Assembly (NCBI GenBank): GCA_035441325.1
Contig: DAOROA010000021.1
Coordinates: forward strand, 8,218-72,217
Origin: Competibacter_A sp002352125
Lineage (GTDB): Bacteria; Pseudomonadota; Gammaproteobacteria; Competibacterales; Competibacteraceae
DNA: 64,000 nt
Reading direction: 5' to 3'
The notes under the pieces are model-generated. The model saw only the letters and a program-made list of their open reading frames with translations. It ran no database searches and had not been told where the DNA came from. Each line of letters starts with the position of its first letter. Within the stretch, counting starts at the first letter, position 1. Shown here piece after piece: positions 23,429 to 32,009 of the stretch. The translations under genes and the position numbers were made by a program.

Positions 23429-25075
23429 ATGACTGACAAGCCTATCAATATGACGCGTCCGCTGGACCTGACGCACGAGAAGCGCAACGTCGGCCCGCAG
23501 CGCATCCAGCGGCCGACCTACGTCGATTTGCTGCCCACTTGCAACAATGCCTGTCCGGCTGGCGAGAATATACAGGCTTGGCTGACGTACGCGCAGGCGG
23601 GTCGCTTTAAGGAGGCTTGGCAGACGCTGACGCAAGAGAATCCCATGCCGGGCATCCACGGGCGGGTGTGCTACCATCCCTGCGAGAGCGCCTGCAATCG
23701 GGGCAAGCTGGATTCCTCGGTCAGCATTCATGCTGTCGAGCGCTTTCTCGGCGATCTGGCGCTGCAAGAGAACTGGCAGTTCGAAGTGACCGCGCCACCC
23801 AGCGGCAAGCGGGTGCTGGTGATCGGCGCCGGTCCCAGCGGTTTATCGGCCGCGTACCATCTGGCCCGGTTGGGCCACAGCGTCGAAATTCACGAGGCTG
23901 GGCCAGTCGCCGGCGGCATGATGCATTTCGGTATTCCCTCCTACCGCCTGCCGCGCGATGTGCTGGATGCCGAAGTCAAGCGCATCGAAAACATGGGCGT
24001 CAAGATCGTGCTGAACCATCGGGTCGACGATCTGATGGCAGAGAAGGCGGCCGGAAATTTCGACGCCATGTTCGTCGCCGTGGGAGCCCATCTCAGCAAG
24101 CGCACCGATATTCCTTCTCGCGATGCGGGCAAGATGCTCGATGCCATCGGTTTTCTCAAAGACGTGGAAACCGGCAACGCCCCTAAATTGGGCCGCCGGG
24201 TTGCCATTTACGGCGGCGGCAATACGGCGATGGACGCTGCCCGAGTCGCCAAACGCCTGGGCTACGAGCCGTTGATCATTTACCGGCGCGACCGCGCGCA
24301 CATGCCGGCCCACGATTTCGAGGCGACCGAAGCGCTGGAGGAAGGCGTCAAAATCCACTGGCTGCGCACCATCAAGAACATCGAAGAAACCAAATTTACC
24401 GTCGAGGTGATGGAGGTGGACGCGAAAGGGCGGCCTCAGCCCACCGGTCAGTTCGAAACCTTGGAGGCCGATGCGCTGATCATGGCGTTGGGCCAGGACG
24501 TCGATACCAGCTTCCTGCGCAAAGTACCGGGCCTGGAATTCAAGGAAGATGGCGTGGTCCTGGTCGATGCGAACATGATGACCGGTTTTCCGGGGTTGTT
24601 CGCCGGCGGCGATATGGTGCCCTCCGACCGTACCGTCACCATCGGTGTCGGCCACGGTAAGAAAGCGGCCCGCAATATCGACGCCTGGCTGCGCGGTGGA
24701 GCTTACGCCAAACCGCCCAAGCACGATCTGGCGACCTTCGACAAGCTGCATGTCTGGTACTACACCGATGCTGCCCAGCGGCCGCAGGGCCATCTCGAAA
24801 TGAAGCATCGCCAAAGCAGTTTCGAGGAGGTGGTGGCTGGTTTGAGCCAAAAGGAAGCGCTTTACGAAGCGAAGCGCTGCCTATCTTGCGGTAATTGCTA
24901 CGAGTGCGACGGTTGTTACGGCGCTTGCCCGGAGGATGCCATCATCAAGCTGGGACCGGGTAAACGCTACGCTTATAACTACGACCTTTGCACCGGCTGC
25001 GCGGTGTGTTTCGAGCAGTGTCCCTGCCACGCCATCGAGCTGGTTCCCGAACCGGCGGGCGAAGCTTCGGAATAA
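23429..25075 (+). CDS. GltD-like NAD(P)H/ferredoxin oxidoreductase with two C-terminal 4Fe-4S clusters
   Basis: The 548-residue flavoprotein has an N-terminal Cys-rich domain (PTCNNACPAGENIQAWL, RVCYHPCESACNR) as in the small subunit of glutamate synthase. It has two nucleotide-binding folds (VLVIGAGPSGLSAAYHLARLG for FAD, VAIYGGGNTAMDAARVAKRLG for NAD(P)H) and a terminal bacterial ferredoxin domain (CLSCGNCYECDGCYGACPEDA, CTGCAVCFEQCPCHAIEL). No glutamate synthase large subunit is adjacent. NifJ follows 63 bases later, so it more likely shuttles electrons between NAD(P)H and the ferredoxin used by NifJ. The ATG at 23429 has GAAGAGAAG upstream. Confidence 0.85.
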   Translation: MTDKPINMTRPLDLTHEKRNVGPQRIQRPTYVDLLPTCNNACPAGENIQAWLTYAQAGRFKEAWQTLTQENPMPGIHGRVCYHPCESACNRGKLDSSVSIHAVERFLGDLALQENWQFEVTAPPSGKRVLVIGAGPSGLSAAYHLARLGHSVEIHEAGPVAGGMMHFGIPSYRLPRDVLDAEVKRIENMGVKIVLNHRVDDLMAEKAAGNFDAMFVAVGAHLSKRTDIPSRDAGKMLDAIGFLKDVETGNAPKLGRRVAIYGGGNTAMDAARVAKRLGYEPLIIYRRDRAHMPAHDFEATEALEEGVKIHWLRTIKNIEETKFTVEVMEVDAKGRPQPTGQFETLEADALIMALGQDVDTSFLRKVPGLEFKEDGVVLVDANMMTGFPGLFAGGDMVPSDRTVTIGVGHGKKAARNIDAWLRGGAYAKPPKHDLATFDKLHVWYYTDAAQRPQGHLEMKHRQSSFEEVVAGLSQKEALYEAKRCLSCGNCYECDGCYGACPEDAIIKLGPGKRYAYNYDLCTGCAVCFEQCPCHAIELVPEPAGEASE

Positions 25076-25138
25076 GCGGGCTAACGAGAATTAAACCACC
25101 GCCCGCCGAACCGTTGCGGGCCTTACGAGAGAAGCACA

Positions 25139-28100
25139 ATGACCGAACGGCAAGTCACCACCATCGAAGGCAACGAGGCCGCCGCCTACGTCGCCTACCG
25201 AGTTAACGAAGTCTGCACCATCTACCCGATTACCCCATCCTCGACCATGGCCGAACTGGCCGACCAGTGGGCGGCGGAAGGCATCAAGAACATCTGGGGC
25301 AGCGTGCCTCTGGTCATGGAAATGCAGCACGAAGGCGGTGCGGCGGGCACGGCGCCTTGCAGACCGGTGCGCTGACGACCACTTTCACCGCGTCCCAGGG
25401 GCTCATGCTGATGATCCCCAACATGTACAAGATTGCCGGCGAACTGACCTCGGCCGTCTTTCACGTCGCCGCCCGCGCACTGGCGACCCAAGGTCTATCG
25501 ATTTTCGGCGACCACCAGGACGTGATGGCGGTGCGTCCCACCGGCTTCTGCTTGCTGGCTTCGGCTTCGGTGCAGGAAGCGCACGACATGGCGCTGATCG
25601 CCCAGGCCGCCACGCTGGAAGCACGGGTGCCGTTCATCCATTTCTTCGACGGGTTCCGCACCTCGCACGAAGTCAACAAGCTCGCGCTGCTGTCGGACGA
25701 CGACATGCGGGCGATGATCTCCGACGAGCTGGTGCTGGCGCACCGCGCGCGCGCGCTGAATCCCGACCGGCCGTTCATCCGCGGCACCGCCCAAAATCCC
25801 GACGTGTATTTCCAGAGCCGCGAAACGGTCAACCCGTTCTACGCCAAGGTGCCGGAGATCGTGCAAGCGGCGATGGACAAGTTCGCCGGCATCACCGGCC
25901 GTCGCTATAACCTGTTCGACTACTTCGGCGATCCGAAGGCTGAGCGGGTCATTGTCCTGATGGGTTCCGGCGTCGAGACCGCCCGCGAGACCGCCGCGTA
26001 CCTCAACGCGCGCGGCGAGCGGATCGGGGTGTTGCAGGTCCGCCTGTTCCTGCCCTTGTCGGCGCGCCATTTCTTGGCGATGCTGCCGGCCAGCGTCAAA
26101 TCCATCGCCGTGCTGGAGCGCACCAAAGAACCGGGAGCCACTGGCGAGCCGATGTATCTGGAAGTCGTCAACACGCTGGTGGAAGCTCAAGTCGCCGGTA
26201 CGCTACCGACCGCAACGTTGCCGCGCGTGATCGGCGGCCGCTACGGGCTGTCGTCCAAAGAATTCACTCCGGCGATGTGCAAGGCGGTGTTCGATGAGTT
26301 GAGCAAGGACAAGCCCAAGAATCATTTTACCGTCGGCATCGTGGACGACGTGTCGCACACCAGTTTGGACGTGGACCCGAGCTTCGACATCGAGTCCCAC
26401 AAGGTGGTGCGGGCGATGTTCTTCGGGTTGGGCGCGGACGGTACGGTCGGCGCCAACAAAAACTCCATCAAGATCATCGGCGACGACCCAGAATTTTTCG
26501 CTCAAGGCTATTTCGTCTACGACTCCAAGAAGTCCGGCTCGCAGACGGTCTCGCACCTGCGCTTTGGGCCCGAGCCGATCCGGGCGCCTTACCTGGTGCA
26601 ATCGGCCAATTTCATCGGCTGTCACCAGTTCAACTTTCTAAACCGCGGCGATGTGCTGACGCGGGCCGCGCCGGGCGCGGTGGTGCTGCTCAACACCAGC
26701 CCCCACGAGCCGGAGGAAAGCTGGGACCGGATCCCGCGCCCGGTGCAAGAGGAGATCATCGCCAAGAAGTTGAAAATCTACGGCATCAACGCCGAGAAGG
26801 TGGCCCGCGACAACGGCATGGGGACGCGGATCAACACCATCATGCAGACCTGCTTCTTCGCCATTTCCGGCGTGCTGCCGCGCGACAAAGCGATTGAAAA
26901 GATCAAGTACTCGATCAAGAAGACCTACATGCGCAAGGGCGAGGAGGTCGTGCGCAAGAACTTCGAGGCCGTGGACAATACCTTGGTCAACCTGCGCGAG
27001 ATCGCGGTGCCGGCGCGAGCGGCTAGCACTCTCGAACTGCCATCGGTCGTGCCGGCCAACGCCCCGGAATTCGTGCGCAACGTAACGGCGATGATGATGG
27101 CCGGGCGCGGCGACGAGCTGCCGGTCAGCGCCTTGCCGGTGGATGGCACGTACCCGAGCGGCACCACCAAATGGGAAAAGCGCAACATCTCCAACTTCGT
27201 GCCGATCTGGGAACCGGACATCTGCATTCAGTGCGGCAACTGCAGCATGGTTTGTCCCCACGGCGTGATCCGGTCGAAGTTCTACAATGAGTCGAACCTG
27301 GAAGTCGCGCCCAAGGCGTTCAAGACTGCGCCCATCGATGCCCGAGGCTTTCCGGAGATCCGCTATACCTTGCAAGTGTATCTGGAAGACTGCACGGGAT
27401 GCGGTTTGTGCGTGGAAGTCTGCCCGGCCAAGAGCAAGGAGAAAGTGGGCTACAAGGCCATCAACATGGCGGTGAAAGAACCGGTACTGGAAAGCGAGCA
27501 GGCCAACATCAAATTTTTCGAAACCCTGCCGGAAGTGGATCGCGGCCGGGTTGATTTTTCGACGGTGCGCGGCGTTCAGTTCTTGCCCCCGCTGTTCGAG
27601 TTCTCGGGCGCTTGTGCCGGTTGCGGCGAGACACCCTACCTCAAGCTGCTCTCGCAGTTGTTCGGCGACCGGCTGCTGGTGGCCAACGCAACGGGCTGCT
27701 CTTCGATCTATGGCGGCAATCTGCCGACGACGCCGTGGGCCGTCAACAGCGAAGGGCGTGGTCCGGCCTGGTCGAACTCGCTGTTCGAGGACAACGCCGA
27801 GTTTGGCTTGGGCTTCCGCCTGACCGCTGACAAGCACCTGGATTTTGCTTGGGAACTACTGCGGGCGCTGGCGCCCCAGATCGGCCAGGATCTGGTGGAC
27901 GACTTGATCGAAGCCGATCAAGTCACCGAGATCAGCATCCGCCGGCAGCGCGGGCGGTTGGCCGAACTGAAGCAACGGCTGAAGGAAATCGCCGACCCGC
28001 GCGCCCAGCATCTGCTGGCGGTTGCCGACCAGTTGGTGCGGCGTAGCGTCTGGATCGTCGGCGGCGATGGCTGGGCCTACGACATCGGTTCTTCGGGCGT

Positions 28101-28716
28101 CGATCATGTGCTGGCCAGCGGTCGCGACCTGAACATCCTGGTGCTGGATACGGAGGTGTATTCCAATACCGGCGGCCAGATGTCGAAATCCACTCCGCTG
28201 GGCGCGGTCGCCAAATTTGCCGCCGCCGGCAAACGGATCGGCAAAAAGGATGTGGCCTTGCAGGCGATTTCCTACGGCAACGTCTACGTGGCTCGAATCG
28301 CGTTGGGCGCCAACCCGCAGCAGGCCCTGCTGGCCTTCCGCGAGGCCGAAGCCTATCCGGGGCCGTCGCTGATTCTGGCCTACAGTCATTGCATCGCCCA
28401 CGGCATCAACATGCAACGCGGCTTGGATCAGCAGCATTTGGCCGTGGAAAGCGGGCACTGGCCGTTGGTCCGCTACAACCCGGCGGTGCGCGAGTCCGGC
28501 GAGAATCCGTTCATCCTCGATTCGGGGCGCCCGAAGGTGCCGCTCAAGCAGTATGCCTACAACGAGGTACGCTACAAAGTGTTGGCTCACACCAATCCCA
28601 AGGAGGCGGAACACCTGATGGATCTGGCCCAACAGGCGATCAACCAGCGCTGGACGGTGTACGAAGACATGGCGGCCCGCAGCGGCGGGACGTTCCAGCC
28701 GAAGTTCAAGCAATAA
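25139..28716 (+). pseudogene. nifJ: Pyruvate:ferredoxin (flavodoxin) oxidoreductase, interrupted by a frameshift
   Basis: Frame 1 encodes the N-terminus (TIEGNEAAAYVAYRVNEVCTIYPITPSSTMAELADQWA to EMQHEGGAAGT) and stops at 25375. From about 25350 a second frame continues as GALQTGALTTTFTASQGLMLMIPNMYKIAGEL to the end at 28716. Homologues read GGAAGTVHGALQTGALT, which implies loss of 7 bases at about 25353-25360. The rest is a complete NifJ: pyruvate-binding domains, a 2x4Fe-4S insert (CIQCGNCSMVCPHGVIR, CTGCGLCVEVCPAKSKEK), and the thiamine-diphosphate domain (GDGWAYDIGSSGVDHVLASGRDLNILVLDTEVYSNTGGQ). Restored length is about 1194 residues, normal for the family. It oxidises pyruvate to acetyl-CoA, reducing ferredoxin. 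Coding quality is high outside the lesion, so a recent mutation or a sequence error is likely. Confidence 0.85.
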
Positions 28717-28790
28717 GGGCGCGTGGCGGTTCCGGGTCGATCGACCCGGAACCGCCAGCCATCAGCATCCTGCAAGCATAAGGAACCACC

Positions 28791-29792
28791 ATGGATTTAC
28801 GAACCACTTACATGGGGATGGAACTGAAACATCCCATCGTCGCATCGGCTTCGCCGCTGTCGGGGAACGTGGCCAACATCAAGCGCCTGGAGGACGCGGG
28901 CGCCTCGGCCGTGGTCATGTTTTCGCTGTTCGAAGAGCAGTTGAAGCACGAGAGCGCCGCGTTGGAGTACCTGATGACCGCCGGCACCGAGAGCTTCGCC
29001 GAGTCGCTGAACTACTTCCCGGAGATGGACGACTATACCGTTGGCCCGGACAATTACCTGGAATTGCTGCGGGCGGCGTCGGAGGCGGTGGACATCCCCA
29101 TCATCGGCAGCCTGAACGGCATCACCAATACCGGCTGGATCGAATACGCCCAGCTCATGCAGGAAGCGGGAGCGAAAGGCATCGAGCTGAACATTTATTA
29201 CATTCCCGCCGATCTGACCACCGGTGGTCGCGAGGTCGAGGAACGCTACATCGATATCGTCAAGGCGGTGAAAGCGGCGGTGACCGTGCCGGTGGCGGTG
29301 AAGCTCAGTCCGTTCTTCAGCGCCATCGGTTCGATGGCCAAGGCGCTGGACGATGCCGGGGCCGACGCGCTAGTGCTGTTCAATCGCTTCTATCAGCCCG
29401 ATTTCGATCTGGACAAGCTGGAGGTCGCGCCGAACTTGCATCTGAGCACGCCGGACGAGATACGTTTGCCGTTGCTGTGGATCGCGGTGCTGTACGGGCG
29501 GCTGCGGGCGTCTTTGGGAGCGACCCGGGGCGTGCATACCCCGGTCGAGGTGGTGAAATACCTCATGGCGGGCGCCGATGCGGTGATGACCACTTCGGCG
29601 CTGCTCAAGAACGGCGTGGATTACATGACCACCCTGTGCGATGGTTTGTGGATGTGGATGGAGATGCACGGCTACGCGTCGGTGGCGCAAATGAAGGGCT
29701 CGATGAGCCAGCGCAACGTCGCCGATCCGACCGCGTTCGAACGTGCCAACTACATCAAGACGCTGGAAAGCTACAAGGGTGATTACGTCTGA
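28791..29792 (+). CDS. Dihydroorotate dehydrogenase-like protein
   Basis: The 333-residue protein is a FMN-dependent TIM barrel of the DHOD family (MDLRTTYMGMELKHPIVASASPLSGNVANIKRLEDAGA, SLNGITNTGWIEYAQLMQEAGAKGIELNIYYIP, VKLSPFFSAIGSMAKALDDAGADALVLFNRF, GADAVMTTSALLKNG). It differs from true PyrD by its start and linkage; such copies regularly accompany nifJ in proteobacteria. It is 74 bases after nifJ on the same strand and followed by a terminator, so it completes a three-gene operon. The reaction is unproven; electron exchange with ferredoxin, as in PreA, is plausible. Confidence 0.85.
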   Translation: MDLRTTYMGMELKHPIVASASPLSGNVANIKRLEDAGASAVVMFSLFEEQLKHESAALEYLMTAGTESFAESLNYFPEMDDYTVGPDNYLELLRAASEAVDIPIIGSLNGITNTGWIEYAQLMQEAGAKGIELNIYYIPADLTTGGREVEERYIDIVKAVKAAVTVPVAVKLSPFFSAIGSMAKALDDAGADALVLFNRFYQPDFDLDKLEVAPNLHLSTPDEIRLPLLWIAVLYGRLRASLGATRGVHTPVEVVKYLMAGADAVMTTSALLKNGVDYMTTLCDGLWMWMEMHGYASVAQMKGSMSQRNVADPTAFERANYIKTLESYKGDYV

Positions 29793-29822
29793 TTGACCTC
29801 TCTATTTCGCTTGGAGGTCTAC

Positions 29823-29850
29823 GGGGACTGCGGTAGCGGTCCCCTTTTTT
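29823..29850 (+). terminator. Intrinsic terminator of the GltD-like/NifJ/DHOD-like operon
   Basis: A GGGGAC/GTCCCC stem with a 10-base loop is followed by TTTTTT, 30 bases after the stop codon. Confidence 0.85.
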
Positions 29851-29939
29851 ATCGTGCCCTTTTCTGCGCGCGATGCCATTCAGCGTAGGTTCCGGTGACT
29901 TTGGCGGCGAAATTTTGTACGGCGGTGGATGGGGTGCTG

Positions 29940-30188
29940 TCAACAGTCTTCTTCATACAGTGAGCGTCTAATACCGAAAACCAGCAGAGGACGGCCGGCG
30001 CCACCGCCCTGGGATTTGTTGCCACCACCGGCGGTGATCCAGCTTTTTCTGAGCCGGAAACGGACCGGCACATCGATCGGATCTTTCAGTTCCGCCGAGA
30101 AATCCTGGGAAAGAATAGCGCACGCATGACGCCACTCGTGGATTTCGTCGTTTTCCCTGACAAAGCCCGGAAGGATTTTCAGAGGCAT
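29940..30188 (-). pseudogene. Possible internally deleted BglII-like type II restriction endonuclease stub
   Basis: The 82-residue frame begins with HEWRHACAILSQDFSAELKD and RFRLRKSWITAGGGNKS, which resembles the N-terminal region of BglII-like restriction endonucleases (EWRNA.AIL, FRL.KSDI..GGGNKS). It then jumps to GGGAGRPLLVFGIRRSLYEEDC, which resembles the C-terminal segment of the same enzymes (GG.AGG.PLL..GI). The central catalytic part would be missing. The match is from memory; the alternative is a chance open frame. Confidence 0.45.
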
Positions 30189-30253
30189 CGGATTCTGGTT
30201 TGGCTATCCCCTTCCGGGCCCAAACATGGAAGAGGACAGCTAAAGTGTTGCGA

Positions 30254-31885
30254 TCAGGTGATTACCGTCGGCGCTTCGCGGCCGGTGCGTTCGCGGATGG
30301 CGGCCAGGCTGTTGGCGATGTCGATCAGTTCGGCCAGCGCCTGCTGGGTGTCCAGATCGTGCCGAGCGGGATCGGGCTCGTAGGCTTCGATGTAGACCCG
30401 CAGCGTCGCGCCCTCGGTGCCGGTGCCGGACAGGCGGTAAACGATGCGCGATCCGTCTTTGAAGCCGATGCGGATGCCCTGCTTGTCGCTCACGCTGTCG
30501 TCGATGGGATCGAGATAGCGGAAATCGTCGGCGTAATCCACCGTGTACGCCCCGAATTGTTGTCCGGGCAGTTCGGCGGTTTTGGCGCGCAGGGCGTTAA
30601 CCAGCCCGTTGGCGGCATCGCTATCGACCGCTTCGTAGTCGTGGCGGGTGTAGTAGTTGCGTCCGTAAATCCGCCAGTGCTCGCGCACGATCTCCGCCAC
30701 CGACTGCCGGCGCGCGGCCAGAATATTCAGCCAAAACAGCACTGCCCACAGTCCATCTTTCTCGCGGACGTGATTCGAGCCGGTGCCGAAGCTCTCTTCG
30801 CCGCACAGCGTGATCCGGTTGGCGTCCAGCAGATTGCCGAAGAATTTCCAGCCGGTCGGCGTTTCGTAGCAGTTCAGCCCCAGCTTGGTGGCGACCCGGT
30901 CTGCCGCCTGACTGGTCGGCATCGAGCGGGCTACGCCGGTCAGGCGGCTCCGGTAGCCGGGCACCAGCTTGGCGTTGGCCAGAATCACCGCCAAGCTGTC
31001 GCTGGGGGTGACGAAGAAATGCCGGCCTAGCACCATGTTGCGGTCGCCGTCGCCGTCCGAGGCCGCGCCGAAGTCCGGGGCGTCCGGCCCGAACAGGTGG
31101 TCGGCCAGTTCCTTGGCGTAGACCAGGTTCGGATCGGGATGGCCGTGGCCGAAGTCTTCCAGCGGAACGCCGTTGATGACCGTTCCGGCCGGTGCGCCCA
31201 GCCGGTTCTCCAATATCTCGCGGGCGTAGGGGCCGGTCACCGCGTGCATGGCGTCGAACCGCATCTGGAAGCCAGATTTGAATAGCGCGCGGATTTGGTC
31301 GAAGTCGAACAACTGCTCCATCAGATCCGCGTAATCGCTGACCGAGTCCACGATATCCACTCGCATATCGCCGACGAAAGTGGTACCCAGCTTGTCCAGA
31401 TCGATGTCCGGCGAATCCAGCAGATGATAGCGAGTGATGTGCAGGGTAGCGGTATAAATGGCTTCGGTGACTTTTTCTGGAGCGGGGCCGCCGTTTGGCG
31501 TGTTGAACTTGATGCCGAAATCTTCGTCTGGACCGCCGGGATTATGGCTGGCCGAAAGGATGATACCGCCCCGGGCGCTGTGTTTGCGGATCATGTGGGA
31601 GACCGCCGGCGTGGAGAAAATGCCGCCTTGGCCGAGCAACACCCGAGCGCAACCGTTGGCGGCGGCGATGCGTAGGATGGTCTGGATCGCTTGCCGGTTG
31701 TAGTAGCGGCCATCGCCGCCGACCACCAGCGGCGATTTTTCGCCTTCGCGTTGGGTATCGAAGATGGCTTGTACGAAATTTTCCAGATAATGCGGCCGCT
31801 GGAACGCCTTGACTTTCTTTCGCAGCCCCGAAGTACCGGGTTTTTGGTCTTGGAACGGTTGGGTGGCGATAGTTTTGACGGTCAT
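30254..31885 (-). CDS. pgm: Phosphoglucomutase (alpha-D-glucose-specific)
   Basis: The 543-residue enzyme interconverts glucose 1-phosphate and glucose 6-phosphate. It shows the active-site serine loop GGIILSASHNPGGPDEDFGIKFN, the metal loop AASDGDGDRNMVLG, the sugar-binding loop CGEESFGTGSNHVREKDGLWAVLFWL and the phosphate-binding loop RLSGTGTEGATLRVYIE. The N-terminus TQPFQDQKPGTSGLRKKV is diagnostic for the eukaryote-type PGM subfamily. It supports glycogen or polysaccharide synthesis. The DUF2126 gene lies downstream... on the same strand but upstream in transcription, 124 bases away. Confidence 0.93.
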   Translation of the reverse strand: MTVKTIATQPFQDQKPGTSGLRKKVKAFQRPHYLENFVQAIFDTQREGEKSPLVVGGDGRYYNRQAIQTILRIAAANGCARVLLGQGGIFSTPAVSHMIRKHSARGGIILSASHNPGGPDEDFGIKFNTPNGGPAPEKVTEAIYTATLHITRYHLLDSPDIDLDKLGTTFVGDMRVDIVDSVSDYADLMEQLFDFDQIRALFKSGFQMRFDAMHAVTGPYAREILENRLGAPAGTVINGVPLEDFGHGHPDPNLVYAKELADHLFGPDAPDFGAASDGDGDRNMVLGRHFFVTPSDSLAVILANAKLVPGYRSRLTGVARSMPTSQAADRVATKLGLNCYETPTGWKFFGNLLDANRITLCGEESFGTGSNHVREKDGLWAVLFWLNILAARRQSVAEIVREHWRIYGRNYYTRHDYEAVDSDAANGLVNALRAKTAELPGQQFGAYTVDYADDFRYLDPIDDSVSDKQGIRIGFKDGSRIVYRLSGTGTEGATLRVYIEAYEPDPARHDLDTQQALAELIDIANSLAAIRERTGREAPTVIT

Positions 31886-32009
31886 GGCTGGTTGCCCTCT
31901 TCGGGATCATTGTGGTGGATGGTCGGGAATTATGCGCCGATTGGTATCGGGATAGAACAGGTCGGCAACGTAGTATGGAGGTCGCCGAGTCGCGTGAAAC
32001 GCGCGGAAT

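Larger units (their letters stand above)
29793..30253. other. Intergenic region with a restriction-enzyme stub
   Basis: Besides the terminator, the only gene-like content between the DHOD-like gene and pgm is the stub at 29940-30188 on the minus strand. The remainder shows no feature. Confidence 0.5.

Noticed and set aside
26638..27837. 399-codon minus-strand frame inside nifJ
   Set aside because: The plus-strand frame is a clear NifJ with iron-sulfur and ThDP motifs; the antisense translation is rich in His, Arg and Gln and unlike known proteins.
29755..29943. Minus-strand frame between the DHOD-like gene and the restriction stub
   Set aside because: It crosses the terminator, is short and shows no family features.
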